Origin: Flavitalea plasmicola | GTDB lineage: Bacteria > Bacteroidota > Bacteroidia > Chitinophagales > Chitinophagaceae | Length of the DNA stretch: 64,000 nt | Assembly (NCBI RefSeq): GCF_030546645.1 | Contig: NZ_JAUOTO010000001.1 | Span: 992,001 to 1,056,000 of the forward strand | Direction: 5' to 3' | Part shown: piece after piece, positions 42,344 through 53,000 of the stretch | How positions within the stretch are numbered: position 1 is the first letter of the stretch | How the letters are laid out: each line of letters begins with the position of its first letter | Notes under the pieces: model-generated | The model's input: the letters and a program-made list of their open reading frames with translations, nothing else | Told to the model about the DNA's origin: nothing | Database searches by the model: none | Translations under genes and position numbers: made by a program

Positions 42344-42362
42344 GAGAGAGAATATTAACGAT

Positions 42363-43439
42363 ATGCTTAGCATAGAAAATATAACCCATTCCATTGATGC
42401 CTGGCTAAACAGCATGTTCCATCCGACAGTTGTCCTGCTGGTGGAGTCCCTGATCGTGGGGATTTGTGCGATCAGCCTGTTTGCGGTGCTGGGCCTGGTC
42501 CTGGTGCTGATGGAGAGAAAGGTCTCTGCCTATATGCAGATCCGGCTCGGACCCAACCGGGTTGGACCGGGCGGAACCCTGCAAACGGTGGCGGATACGC
42601 TGAAGCTGGCGATGAAGGAAGGACTGACTCCCGACGGGGCGGACAAGTTCCTGTTCAACCTGGCGCCCTTCGTGGTCATTATCGTAGCGATGTTGATACT
42701 GGCCCCGGTGGCCTTTGCCAAGGGAACGCAGATCTGGGACCTCAATATCGGGGTGTTATATATTTCCGCCGTTTCCTCTCTTTCCGTGATCGGCATACTC
42801 ATGGCCGGCTGGGCCAGCAATAATAAATATTCGCTGTTGGGCGCCATGCGCAGCGGCGCCCAGATCGTCAGCTATGAATTGTCCGCGGGGATCTCGGTGA
42901 TCTCTATCGTGGTGCTGACAGGAAGCCTGCGTATCCAGGATATCATCGCGTCCCAGCAGGATGGCTGGTGGCTGTTCAAAGGTCATATCCCTGCCCTTCT
43001 ATCGTTTGTGATTTTCATCATCGCTGTCACGGCGGAGACTAACCGTGCGCCTTTCGACCTGGCCGAGGCGGAATCGGAGCTCACCGCCGGGTTTCATACG
43101 GAATATTCCGGGATGAAATTCGCGCTGTTCTTCCTGGCCGAGTATGTGAACATCTTTATCGTGTGCGCGATAGCCGCCACTTTGTACCTGGGGGGCTGGA
43201 TGCCCCTGCACATTGGTCATTGGACGGGGTTCAACCAGGTGATGGATTATATCCCATCCTCCCTATGGTTTATGGGCAAGACCTTTTTCCTGATCTTCGT
43301 GATCATGTGGTTTCGCTGGACTTTTCCCCGGCTGCGGATCGACCAGCTGCTGAACCTGGAGTGGAAGTATCTGTTGCCGATCAGCATGGTCAACCTGCTG
43401 TTGATGACTTTGATCGCCATCGAAGGATGGCATTTTTAA
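42363..43439 (+). CDS. nuoH: NADH-quinone oxidoreductase subunit H
   Basis: This 358-aa membrane subunit has eight or nine helices and links the quinone site to the proton-pumping arm. Diagnostic segments are LMERKVSAYMQIRLGPNRVG (about 50-69), the AETNRAPFDLAEAESEL motif (about 222-238) and the TEYSGMKFALFFLAEY segment. The ATG at 42363 gives the normal family length; an upstream start at 42297 would add residues encoded by the repeat. nuoI starts 4 bp after its stop. Confidence 0.95.
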   Translation: MLSIENITHSIDAWLNSMFHPTVVLLVESLIVGICAISLFAVLGLVLVLMERKVSAYMQIRLGPNRVGPGGTLQTVADTLKLAMKEGLTPDGADKFLFNLAPFVVIIVAMLILAPVAFAKGTQIWDLNIGVLYISAVSSLSVIGILMAGWASNNKYSLLGAMRSGAQIVSYELSAGISVISIVVLTGSLRIQDIIASQQDGWWLFKGHIPALLSFVIFIIAVTAETNRAPFDLAEAESELTAGFHTEYSGMKFALFFLAEYVNIFIVCAIAATLYLGGWMPLHIGHWTGFNQVMDYIPSSLWFMGKTFFLIFVIMWFRWTFPRLRIDQLLNLEWKYLLPISMVNLLLMTLIAIEGWHF

Positions 43440-43443
43440 TAAA

Positions 43444-43920
43444 ATGTTCTTAAAGAAATATATATCGGATGTGTTTGGCGCGGTGCGTTCCCTATTAAAA
43501 GGGATGCGGCTGACAGGCTACTATTTCACCCATCGCAAGGAGATCATTACGCAGCAGTACCCGGATAACAAGGAGGAAATGAAGCTGCCGGAGCGGTTTC
43601 GCGGGGAAGTGGTCATGCTGCATGACGAGAAGAATGAGCATGCCTGCACGGGCTGTACGGCTTGTGAGCTGGCCTGCCCCAACGGGACCATCAAGATCAT
43701 CACTAAATTCGATATGACGCCGGAAGGGAAAAAGAAAAAGGCGCTCGATACTTTTATTTACCACCTGGAGCTTTGCACGATGTGTAACCTATGTATCGAG
43801 GCTTGTCCCACCGACGCCATCAAGATGGCGCAGAATTTTGAGCATAGTGTGTATGACCGCAGCGAGCTGACTAAAAAATTAAATAAACCGGGTTCTAAAA
43901 TCAGAGAGGGCGTTGAATAA
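43444..43920 (+). CDS. nuoI: NADH-quinone oxidoreductase subunit I
   Basis: This 158-aa subunit carries two [4Fe-4S] clusters (N6a, N6b). Both CxxCxxCxxxCP motifs are intact: CTGCTACELACP (near 61-72) and CTMCNLCIEACP (near 112-123). It sits between nuoH and nuoJ, and its TAA overlaps the nuoJ ATG. The presence of nuoI with its clusters shows that the connecting module of complex I is complete even though the NADH module is absent. Confidence 0.96.
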   Translation: MFLKKYISDVFGAVRSLLKGMRLTGYYFTHRKEIITQQYPDNKEEMKLPERFRGEVVMLHDEKNEHACTGCTACELACPNGTIKIITKFDMTPEGKKKKALDTFIYHLELCTMCNLCIEACPTDAIKMAQNFEHSVYDRSELTKKLNKPGSKIREGVE

Positions 43921-44438
43921 TGAGTGCGTCTGCTGTCGTTTTTTATATACTTTCCTTTTTTATCCTGGCAGCAGGCCTGTTGGCCGTGGCCTCCAGGAAA
44001 ATATTCCGTTCGGCTATCTGGCTGTTGTTCTCCCTTACGGGCATTGCCGGATTGTATTTCTGGCTGCAGATGGAATTTATTGCGGCCGTCCAGATCGTGG
44101 TCTACGTCGGCGGAATCGTCGTGCTGATCATCTTTTCCATCTTTCTCACACAACAATCGGGGAAGGACTTGCCGGCGCCGGTGCGTAGCAGGGCTATATT
44201 CTCCGTCCTGGCAGCCGGCGCGGGTTTTATGCTGACCTGGCTTATGATACGGCGATATGGTTTTCACCCTGTCGGGCAAGGGACCATCGATGCAAGTGTG
44301 GGGAATATCGGGGCGCAAATGCTCAGCACTTCTGAGCATGGCTACGTATTGCCATTCGAGGTGATCAGCATCCTGTTGCTGGCAGCCATGATCGGCTGCA
44401 TCGTCATTGCAATTAAAACAAAACCGGAAGACAAATGA
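43920..44438 (+). CDS. nuoJ: NADH-quinone oxidoreductase subunit J
   Basis: This 172-aa membrane subunit has five helices (about 6-26, 33-52, 58-80, 92-112, 145-165). The conserved VVYVGGIVVLIIFSIFL segment in helix 3 contains the pi-bulge region involved in coupling. It overlaps nuoI by one base and nuoK by four. Sequence is typical and complete. Confidence 0.94.
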   Translation: MSASAVVFYILSFFILAAGLLAVASRKIFRSAIWLLFSLTGIAGLYFWLQMEFIAAVQIVVYVGGIVVLIIFSIFLTQQSGKDLPAPVRSRAIFSVLAAGAGFMLTWLMIRRYGFHPVGQGTIDASVGNIGAQMLSTSEHGYVLPFEVISILLLAAMIGCIVIAIKTKPEDK

Positions 44439-44749
44439 ACCAGGTGCCATTGAGCCATATCCTGTTTGTAAGCACTGCGCTCTTCTTCATCGGCATGTAC
44501 GGCCTGTTTACGAGACGAAATATGATCACGATGCTGATGTCAGTGGAATTGATCCTGAACAGCGTGAATATCAACTTTATCGCTTTTAATAAATACCTGT
44601 ACCCGGAGAAACTGGAAGGTGTTTTTTTTTCCTTGTTTATCATCGCCATTGCCGCTGCTGAAGCGGCGGTGGCTATTGCGATCATTATCAATCTATACAG
44701 GAACCTTCGGTCCATCGATGTGGAGGATGCCAATGAAATGAAATTCTGA
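44435..44749 (+). CDS. nuoK: NADH-quinone oxidoreductase subunit K
   Basis: This 104-aa subunit has three helices and carries the two conserved membrane Glu residues used in proton transfer, one in SVELILNSVNINF (near 36) and one in AAAEAAVAIAI (near 71). It begins at an ATGA overlap with nuoJ. Normal length and complete. Confidence 0.95.
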   Translation: MNQVPLSHILFVSTALFFIGMYGLFTRRNMITMLMSVELILNSVNINFIAFNKYLYPEKLEGVFFSLFIIAIAAAEAAVAIAIIINLYRNLRSIDVEDANEMKF

Positions 44750-44760
44750 ATGTTGCGAAT

Positions 44761-46692
44761 ATGCCAAACGATGCTTATATAGCCTTGATCCCTTTGTTGC
44801 CGCTGGCCGCCTTTGTTGTTCTGGGGCTGTTCGGTAGGAAGTCTCTCCTGCGCCTTTCCGGCATAATCGGAACAGGCGCGGTGCTGATCTCCACCGGCTT
44901 GTCGCTGTGGACGGCTTACCGGTACTTCGCTGCATGCCTGTCAGATGGGGCCTGCCGGCTCATCACTCCGCTGAAGGTGACCTGGCTGACTTTTTCCCCG
45001 GGGCTTTCTATCGACCTGAGCGTTATCCTCGACCCTATTTCGGTGATGATGATCGTGGTGGTCAGCTTCGTTTCGCTGATGGTGCATGTATTTAGCCTGG
45101 GGTATATGAAAGGGGAGACGAGATTCGGCACTTACTATGCTTTTCTCGGTCTCTTCACTTTTTCCATGCTGGGGCTGGTGCTGTCAGGGAATATCTTCGA
45201 GATCTATATTTTCTGGGAACTGGTGGGTTGCTCATCCTTCCTGCTGATTGGGTATTATTTCGACCGGCCATCGGCTGTCGCCGCGGCTAAAAAGGCCTTT
45301 ATCGTCACCCGTTTTGCCGACCTGGGTTTTCTTGTCGGGATATTGATCCTGTCTTTCCACGCGGAGACGCTGGATTTTCATACGTTGATCCAGCGGCTCA
45401 CCGGTCCTTCCCCGCAGCTGGCAAGTATTACCAGGGCGTCTTTCCTGGGCATTTCCCTGCTGTCCTGGGGGCTGGTGCTTGTATTTATCGGAGGGGCGGG
45501 CAAGTCGGCGCTCTTCCCCCTGCATATCTGGCTGCCGGATGCGATGGAAGGACCTACGCCTGTTTCAGCCCTGATCCATGCCGCAACGATGGTAGTGGCC
45601 GGCGTATATCTTGTGGCGCGGCTGTACCCGGTGTATATGTTCGCTGATCCCGCAGTGTTACGGGTCGTCCTTTATGTGGGAGCCTTCTCTGCGTTGTTTG
45701 CGGCCATCGTCGCCTGCGTGCAGACGGACATCAAGCGGGTGCTTGCTTATTCGACGATGTCGCAGATAGGGTATATGATGTTTGCATTGGGTACTTTTCA
45801 GGCTGCCGGAGAAGAGAACACATTGGGATATACGGCTTCCATGTTCCATCTTTTTACCCATGCTTTTTTCAAAGCCTTGCTTTTCCTCTGCGCGGGTGTG
45901 ATCATCCATAGGGTCCATAGCAATGAAATGAAGGATATGGGAGGATTGAGGAAGCTTCTCCCGCTGACGCATGGCTGCTTTTTGATCGCCTGCCTGGCGA
46001 TTGCCGGCATTCCGCCTTTCTCGGGGTTCTTTAGTAAGGAAGAGATCCTGCTGGCGGCCTTTCATGCCAATAAATTCGTGTTTGCCGTCGGATTGTTTAC
46101 TTCGGGGCTGACGGCTTTTTACATGTTCAGGCTTTACTTTTCCGTTTTTTGGCGCCGGCAGTCACAAGATGTTGGCAGTCATCATGGGGAAGCGCCTCTT
46201 ACGATGAAGATCCCGCTGGTGATACTTGCTGCGGGTGCGATATTCGCCGGATTCGTCCCATTCTCCCGATGGGTGACCTATGATGGCGCGCCGGGGAAAG
46301 GCCAGGGAATTGGTGGTTTTGCGATCGCCCCGGTAATGCTTGCATTACTGGGTATGCTGCTGGCCGGCTTTTTCTACCAGAAAGAGAGCGCCCGGCCTGC
46401 AAAGGCGGCAGCCGCGCTTGGCGGTCTGTATAAATTTGCTTACCATAAATTTTATATCGACGAAGTATATTCCTTTATTACGAAAAAAATTATTTTCAAT
46501 TTCATCGGCAGGCCTGCGGCGTGGATCGACAGGAATATCGTGGACGGGTTTATGAATCTCCTTGCAGGGGTGACTGCAAGGATCTCTGCCCGGATAAAGG
46601 GATTTCAATCGGGGAGGGTACAGGACTATGCCTTGTACTTTTTTGCCGGAGTAGCGGCATTAGCGGTTTTATTTATTTATATATACACATGA
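44761..46692 (+). CDS. nuoL: NADH-quinone oxidoreductase subunit L
   Basis: This 643-aa proton-pumping subunit is an Mrp-type antiporter homologue with about 16 helices. Key features are FWELVGCSSFLLIGY with the channel Glu, LPDAMEGPTPVSALIHAATMV (with the conserved Lys region before it, AGKSALFPLH), and the lateral amphipathic helix near the C-terminus that follows IGRPAAWIDRNIVDG. It begins 11 bp after nuoK and ends in an ATGA overlap with nuoM. Confidence 0.95.
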   Translation: MPNDAYIALIPLLPLAAFVVLGLFGRKSLLRLSGIIGTGAVLISTGLSLWTAYRYFAACLSDGACRLITPLKVTWLTFSPGLSIDLSVILDPISVMMIVVVSFVSLMVHVFSLGYMKGETRFGTYYAFLGLFTFSMLGLVLSGNIFEIYIFWELVGCSSFLLIGYYFDRPSAVAAAKKAFIVTRFADLGFLVGILILSFHAETLDFHTLIQRLTGPSPQLASITRASFLGISLLSWGLVLVFIGGAGKSALFPLHIWLPDAMEGPTPVSALIHAATMVVAGVYLVARLYPVYMFADPAVLRVVLYVGAFSALFAAIVACVQTDIKRVLAYSTMSQIGYMMFALGTFQAAGEENTLGYTASMFHLFTHAFFKALLFLCAGVIIHRVHSNEMKDMGGLRKLLPLTHGCFLIACLAIAGIPPFSGFFSKEEILLAAFHANKFVFAVGLFTSGLTAFYMFRLYFSVFWRRQSQDVGSHHGEAPLTMKIPLVILAAGAIFAGFVPFSRWVTYDGAPGKGQGIGGFAIAPVMLALLGMLLAGFFYQKESARPAKAAAALGGLYKFAYHKFYIDEVYSFITKKIIFNFIGRPAAWIDRNIVDGFMNLLAGVTARISARIKGFQSGRVQDYALYFFAGVAALAVLFIYIYT

Positions 46693-48194
46693 ACTTATCA
46701 TTGCTGGTCCTGGCGCCATTGATCACGGCGGTAGCCGTACTGTTTTGCAGGGGTCTCAACCGGGTGCGTTGGGTATCCCTTGCCGGAGCTTCGGTGCAAT
46801 TGGTGCTGTCCTTCGGGTTATTGGCCTTATACTGGAAAGAACGCGCTGCCGGCAACGATGCTGCTATGCTGTTCGAGTATCGGCATGCCTGGTACCTGCC
46901 GTTGAATATCTGGTATCACATCGGCGTGGATGGGATCTCCGTTGCTATGATCCTGCTGACGGCCATAGTCATGGAGGCGGCGATATTAGTATCCTGGAGC
47001 ATTAAAACGATGAGCAAGGAATTTTTTACTTTACTGCTCTTTCTAAGTGCAGGCGCTTATGGCTTTTTTCTTTCGCTCGACCTTTTTACGCTTTTCTTTT
47101 TCCTGGAGGTTTCGGTGATCCCGAAATTTTTGCTGATAGGCGTGTGGGGCAGCGGCAAAAAGGAGTATAGCGCCATGAAGCTGGCGTTGATGCTGACGAG
47201 TGGATCGGCACTGGTGTTCATCGGGTTGCTGGGGTTGTACTATCACACAGGTGGCGCAGGCGGGCCGCATACTTTTGATTGGGTAACCATCTCGCAAATG
47301 CAGTTTCCGGCGGAAGTGCAACGGGTCTTCTTTCCCTTCTTATTTGCCGGCTTCGGCATTTTTACGGCTTTGTTCCCCTTTCATACCTGGGTGCCTGACG
47401 GTCACTCGTCCGCGCCGACGGCCGCGTCGATGTTCCTGGCGGGTATTTCGATGAAGCTGGGAGGTTACGGTTGTCTGCGGGTGGCGGTGTTCCTTATGCC
47501 AGACGCTGCGCGGGAATATTCACCCCTCATCATCCTGCTGGCGACGATAGCAATCGTGTATGGCGCCTTTGCGACCATGATGCAGAAAGACCTGAAATAT
47601 ATCAACGCGTATTCGTCCATCAGCCATTGCGGCTTTATCCTGCTGGGGATTGGCATGCTGACGAGGACGGCAATCGCAGGCGCTGTTATGCAGATGATCT
47701 CTCACGGGCTGATGACGGCGCTTTTCTTTGCCGCCATTGGGATGATCTATGACCGGACGCATACGAGGCTGGTCGGTCGGTTGGGCGGCCTGCTGAAAAT
47801 AATGCCCTTCATTTCCACCATATTCGTGATCGCAGGTCTATGTTCACTGGGATTGCCCGGCCTCAGCGGTTTTGTGGCCGAGATCACTGTTTTCATGGGA
47901 TCCTGGCAGCATGCCGGCGAAATGTATCGCCTGGCGACGATATTGGCCTGCGCTTCCATAGTGATCACGGCGGTGTATATCCTTCGGGCGACAGGGCAAG
48001 TGATCATGGGGCCCGTGAGAGAACCGCAATATAACGGACTTGCCGACGCGACATGGAATGAGAAACTGGCGGGCATCTTGTTGGGTGCGGGCATTATTGC
48101 CATCGGCGTTGCGCCTTTCTGGCTGAACGACCTGCTGGCATCCGGCGTTGGATCGATCATGGATCATGCCGAAAAAACATCCATCATTAAATGA
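46689..48194 (+). CDS. nuoM: NADH-quinone oxidoreductase subunit M
   Basis: The 501-aa product is the second antiporter-like pump. It has the GVDGISVAMILLTAIV opening region, a FFFLEVSVIPKFLLIGVWG channel segment, the TAASMFLAGISMKLGGYG motif with the buried Lys, and MISHGLMTALFFA with the conserved His. About 14 helices are expected. The ATG at 46689 overlaps the nuoL stop; a longer frame upstream lies inside nuoL and was rejected. Confidence 0.95.
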   Translation: MNLSLLVLAPLITAVAVLFCRGLNRVRWVSLAGASVQLVLSFGLLALYWKERAAGNDAAMLFEYRHAWYLPLNIWYHIGVDGISVAMILLTAIVMEAAILVSWSIKTMSKEFFTLLLFLSAGAYGFFLSLDLFTLFFFLEVSVIPKFLLIGVWGSGKKEYSAMKLALMLTSGSALVFIGLLGLYYHTGGAGGPHTFDWVTISQMQFPAEVQRVFFPFLFAGFGIFTALFPFHTWVPDGHSSAPTAASMFLAGISMKLGGYGCLRVAVFLMPDAAREYSPLIILLATIAIVYGAFATMMQKDLKYINAYSSISHCGFILLGIGMLTRTAIAGAVMQMISHGLMTALFFAAIGMIYDRTHTRLVGRLGGLLKIMPFISTIFVIAGLCSLGLPGLSGFVAEITVFMGSWQHAGEMYRLATILACASIVITAVYILRATGQVIMGPVREPQYNGLADATWNEKLAGILLGAGIIAIGVAPFWLNDLLASGVGSIMDHAEKTSIIK

Positions 48195-48202
48195 ACTAAT
48201 CT

Positions 48203-49615
48203 ATGTGGGCTGGCTTTATTTTCTCGTTGCGGCAGGAATTGATCGTCACCGGCATCATCTTCCTTCTGTTATTCATAAAAGTAGGGGCGACGGAGTATAA
48301 GACCGCCGTCATTCTCAACCTCGTTAACGGGCTGCTGTTGGCGAATTTTATCCTGGGGTTCATTGGCTGTCAGGACTCCATTTTGTTCAGTGGCATGTTC
48401 CATACAAATAAGCTGCTGGTCCTGGAAAAGAATATACTCAACCTGGGAACGCTTATCATCTCGCTTCAGGCATATGACTGGCTGAAGGGCCACCGGCAGG
48501 TGCTGGAATTCTATCTGTTATTGCTGGCTACCCTGGTAGGGTTTTTCTTCATGATCTCGGCGGGCAACCTGCTGATGTTCTATCTTGGACTTGAGCTATC
48601 CACCATCCCCCTGGCTGCCCTCTCCAGCTTCGATCTGGAAAAAAGGCAATCTTCGGAAGCCGCAATGAAATTTATTATGTCCTCTGCCTTTTCCTCCGCC
48701 CTGCTTTTATTTGGCATTTCCCTGCTTTATGGCGCCACAGGGACCCTGGACTTTGATACCATCGGCCAACGCCTCGATGGCAGCGCCTTCCAGCTCTTTG
48801 CCTTTATTCTTCTCTTATCAGGCTTTGCTTTTAAGATCTCCGTCGTCCCCTTCCATTTATGGACGGCCGATGTCTATGAAGGTTCTCCCGTTACGGTCTC
48901 CGCCTACTTATCCGTCATCTCCAAGGGCGCGGTGTTCTTCGTATTTATCCAGGTGCTGTATACCGTCTTTAAGCCATTGGCCGCCAACTGGTACAGGATA
49001 TTGGTCCTTTTATCGATACTGACCATGGTGACAGGCAACCTGTTCGCCCTGCGCCAAGACAAGCTCAAGCGGCTGCTGGCCTTTTCTTCCATTGCACAGT
49101 CAGGGTTTATACTTGCCGGCATCACCGGCAGTTCCCGGACAGGAGATGCGTCCGTGATCTATTTTATCCTTGTCTATATTTTTTCCAACCTGGGCGCTTT
49201 TGGCGTCGTATCGCTCATCAGCGCGCAGACGGGGAAGGAAGGCATCGACGACTACAAAGGACTATACGCCACCAACCCTTTGCTATCCTGGGTAATGGCG
49301 ATCTCATTGTTCTCCCTGGCGGGCATTCCCCCTACGGCGGGTTTTTTTGGTAAATTCTTTTTGTTGATGGCAGGGGTGGGGAAAGGCAATTATGTGTTTA
49401 TCGGCATTGCCGCGCTGAATATGGTCATTTCACTGTATTACTATTTGCGGGTGATAAAAGCTATCTTCATGGAAAGCCAGCCGGAGCCGATCGGAAAACT
49501 AACAATCCCTTTTTTGCCCAATCTAGCCTTCCTGATTTGTGTGGCGGGGATCATCATGACAGGACTGATGGGATGGGTCTACGACTACATTTATTCATTG
49601 AGCATAGGATTATAG
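48203..49615 (+). CDS. nuoN: NADH-quinone oxidoreductase subunit N
   Basis: The third antiporter-like subunit is 470 aa with about 14 helices. Typical segments are MFYLGLELSTIPLAAL with the channel Glu, KISVVPFHLWTADVYEGSP, and SLFSLAGIPPTAGFFGKF. It begins 8 bp after nuoM. It closes the conserved part of the operon; a small lineage-specific gene follows after 3 bp. Confidence 0.95.
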   Translation: MWAGFIFSLRQELIVTGIIFLLLFIKVGATEYKTAVILNLVNGLLLANFILGFIGCQDSILFSGMFHTNKLLVLEKNILNLGTLIISLQAYDWLKGHRQVLEFYLLLLATLVGFFFMISAGNLLMFYLGLELSTIPLAALSSFDLEKRQSSEAAMKFIMSSAFSSALLLFGISLLYGATGTLDFDTIGQRLDGSAFQLFAFILLLSGFAFKISVVPFHLWTADVYEGSPVTVSAYLSVISKGAVFFVFIQVLYTVFKPLAANWYRILVLLSILTMVTGNLFALRQDKLKRLLAFSSIAQSGFILAGITGSSRTGDASVIYFILVYIFSNLGAFGVVSLISAQTGKEGIDDYKGLYATNPLLSWVMAISLFSLAGIPPTAGFFGKFFLLMAGVGKGNYVFIGIAALNMVISLYYYLRVIKAIFMESQPEPIGKLTIPFLPNLAFLICVAGIIMTGLMGWVYDYIYSLSIGL

Positions 49616-49618
49616 GAT

Positions 49619-50014
49619 ATGGCTATCAATCAAAATCATTTATTCGAGGAGCTGAACGGGGTCAAATGCGCCATCGTGGAGAAGAATGTTCCCCCGGAGA
49701 GGGTGGATTTCCTGCGGCGCATCCTGGAGTACAACAGGTATACGGTGATCGTGGTAGTGAGCCCTCCCCCCAAGGGAGCTGTGGCGGCAGCTGTGCCAGG
49801 AGAGGTGGCTGCTCCGGTGGAGGGGGCTGCTCCGGCGGCTGCGTCCCCGCCAGCGACTTTTACTGTCGGTGTGACGGACGTGATGTTCAACCCGGTGAAT
49901 GCCATCTTCGGAAGATTGTTGAAGACGCCGGAAGGGCATACTGTGACGCTGGCCTACTGGCAGCAGAAGGAAAAGGAGGCGGATGATGAGAAGCCATATT
50001 TCGAGGGGAGGTAA
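49619..50014 (+). CDS. Small protein linked to the nuo operon, unknown
   Basis: This 131-aa protein has an N-terminal alpha/beta part (about 1-45, ending YTVIVVVS), an Ala/Pro/Val-rich linker (about 50-80, low complexity) and a C-terminal folded part with VGVTDVMFNPVNAIFGRLLK (about 86-105). No named family is recognised. It begins 3 bp after the nuoN stop, so it is almost certainly part of the operon. The layout of a short folded end on a flexible linker suggests a binding or adaptor role, but this is a guess. A small GC hairpin (50016-50031) follows its stop. Confidence 0.7.
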   Translation: MAINQNHLFEELNGVKCAIVEKNVPPERVDFLRRILEYNRYTVIVVVSPPPKGAVAAAVPGEVAAPVEGAAPAAASPPATFTVGVTDVMFNPVNAIFGRLLKTPEGHTVTLAYWQQKEKEADDEKPYFEGR

Positions 50015-50046
50015 GCGCCGGTCGGTCGGCGAAAAATATTAAAAAA

Positions 50047-53000
50047 ATGAAAAGACTGACTGCTCTGATAATTTTGTTATTCCGTGCGGGTTTGGCTTTT
50101 TCCCAGCAGGAGGCAAGCGTGAGGGAGTATATGAAAATGTTCACCACATATCCCTACTCGGATCCCAATCCGGTGGCATTGCTTTCTCCAGTTTACCCTT
50201 ATTTTAGATTTGACGGGTTTACGAATAAGCCTGTTCAGAAGCAATGGAAGGTGGTGGAGCTGCGTAATGATCTAATTACGGTGTTGATATTGCCGGAAGT
50301 AGGCGGAAAGATCTGGGCGGCCATCGAAAATAAGACTGGCAGGTCATTTATCTATTATAATGGTGCAGTGAAATTCAGGGATGTGGCAATGCGCGGTCCC
50401 TGGACGAGCGGGGGGCTGGAGGCGAATTATGGCATCATCGGACACGCGCCCAGCTGCGCGGCGCCGGTGGATTATGCCACGTATAAGAACAATGATGGCA
50501 GCGTCAGCTGCGTCATAGGTACGCTGGATCTGCTGACGCGCAGCGAGTGGAGAATTGAAATAAACCTGCCTAAGGATAAGGCATTTTTTACCACCCGGTC
50601 ATTTTGGTACAACCATACTCCTTTGTCGCAGCCTTACTACCATTGGATGAACCTTGGCATGAAGTCAAAAGGGGGGCTTGAATTCATTTTTCCCGGAACG
50701 CATTACATCGGTCATGAGGGCGAATATGCGGACTGGCCCATAAACAAAGACAATGGTAAAAAAATTAATTTTTATGAGCAGAATGATTTCGGCGGCTATA
50801 AGTCCTATCACGTGTTGGGGAAGCTTACGCACTTTTTCGGGGCCTACTATCATGACGAGGATGATGGGATGGTGAGATATGGTACTTATGATGACAAGGC
50901 GGGGAAAAAAATATGGATATGGGGATTGTCGCAGCAGGGAATGATCTGGGAGAAAATGCTTACGGATACAAATGGGCAATATGTGGAAATGCAGTCCGGG
51001 CGGCTGTTTAACCAGAATGCGCCTGGAAGCAGTTTTACACCGTTCAAGCATATCGGCTTTGCCCCTTTTGCGACAGATACCTGGACGGAGTATTGGTATC
51101 CTGTATCCGGCATTAAAGGGATGGTAGAAGCGAATGCTTATGGGGCTTTGAATATAAAAAATGAAAATGGCTGGCTGAAGGTCTATCTTTCTGCAGCGCA
51201 AAAGATTGACGATTCCCTGCAGGTGAGCGTGGGGGACAAGCTGGTTTATAGCAGCAAGGTCCGGTTAGAGCCGTTGCAGACATTTGGAGATTCCGTCAGG
51301 TTTGAGGGCGGTGTTTTCCGTGCGACGTTGGGTGGTAACAGGATGGTCTATGACGCAGATCCTTCGGCGGGGGTATTACGCCGTCCCTTGGAGACACCTA
51401 AGGATTTTAATTGGAACGATGCGTACGGGGAATATATACGGGGAAGGGAACTGATGGATCAGAAGTTGTATGCGGAGGCAGGACAGCATTTGCAGAAAGC
51501 GCTGGAAAAGGATGGGAATTTCTTGCCCGCTTTGGTGGAAATGGCGGTGCTCCGGTACAGGAAAATGCAATACGAGGATGCATTGGCGACAATAAGGCGG
51601 GCGTTGCAGGTAGATGGAGTTTCCGGGGAAGCTAATTATTATTATGGGGTGATCAACGATCAGCTGAACCATACAGCTGATGCAAAAGACGGGTACAGCA
51701 TCGCCGCACTGACGCAGGAATACAGGAGCGCGGCATATACGGGCCTGGCCAAATTGACCGGGAAGGAAAAACTGTACGAACAATCGATCCGGTATGCTCA
51801 AAAAGCAACCGATTTTAACCGTTTTAATATGGATGCGTTGATGCTGGAAGCGGTGGCTTACAGGTATCTGGGGGATACTTTAAATGCATCGGAGCGCTTG
51901 CGTATTATCCTTGGGTGCGATCCACTGAATCATTTTGCGAGGTTTGAAGGGTACCTGGGAGGGCGAACGGAAGCCGGCAAAGCGCAGTTCAGGTCTTTAA
52001 TTAGAAGTGAGCTTCCCCACGAAACTTACACGGAACTGGCCGTATGGTACTATAATGCGGGCTATATACGGGAGGCGGAAGAATTATTTGCTATGGACAC
52101 AGGCTCGACTGAAGCTGCGTACTGGTTGGGCTTTTTACGGGGGCAGAAGGTGGATTGCTCCCGGATCGATCCTGCGCTTGCATTCCCTTTCCGGAGCGAG
52201 ACGGGGGCTGTATTGGAAGCCCTCCTGAAAAGCCAGGACGACTGGTGGTTGAAATATCAATTGGCGTTGATTTACAAAGACAGGAACAGGGTGGATGAAT
52301 GCAGGCATCTGTTGATGGCTTGTGGGAGCTCGCCGGACTACGCTCCTTTCTATGCTGTACGGGCTGCGATCTTTAAACAGGATAGTGCCCAGTGCCTCCA
52401 GGATCTTCAGCGTGCGTTGTCATTGGACAAGGAACAATGGAGGTATCATAAATTGCTGGCTGAATATCATATGGACCACGGCCAGCCTGCGGAGGCGTTG
52501 GCAATTACCAGGGCATTCTATAGGGGGCACCGGGATCAATATATAATGGGTATGGTATATGCCAAAACCCTTTTACTGAATAAAAGGTACAGGGATGCGG
52601 ATGGGGTACTTTCAAAGTTGGAGATCATTCCTTTCGAGGGCGCAACGGAAGGCCGGACATTATACCGTGAAACCAAACTGATGCAGGCGGTAGAGGCGCT
52701 TGGCAGTAATGATCATAAAAAAGCGGCGGAGTACATAAAAGCGGCGAGGTTGTGGCCTGAAAATTTGGGTGTGGGGAAGCCATATGACGATGAGATTGAC
52801 AGTCGCCTGGAAGACTGGATGGAATATATTTCCGGCGGAAGGAAGTCCGGGGAACTATTGCGCAGGATCCTCGTCTTCGTGCCGCGGGTGGATAATACCG
52901 TCAGAAATTTTATCCCTTCGAATGCATTGGTAACTGCCTGGGCGATGGAGAGGATACAAGGCAGGGATAAAGCGATCGCCTGGCTGGACGAACAGATTGC

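Noticed and set aside
42297-42362. N-terminal extension of nuoH encoded by the tandem repeat
   Set aside because: The ATG at 42363 gives the normal NuoH N-terminus, and the extension is only a translation of the repeat.
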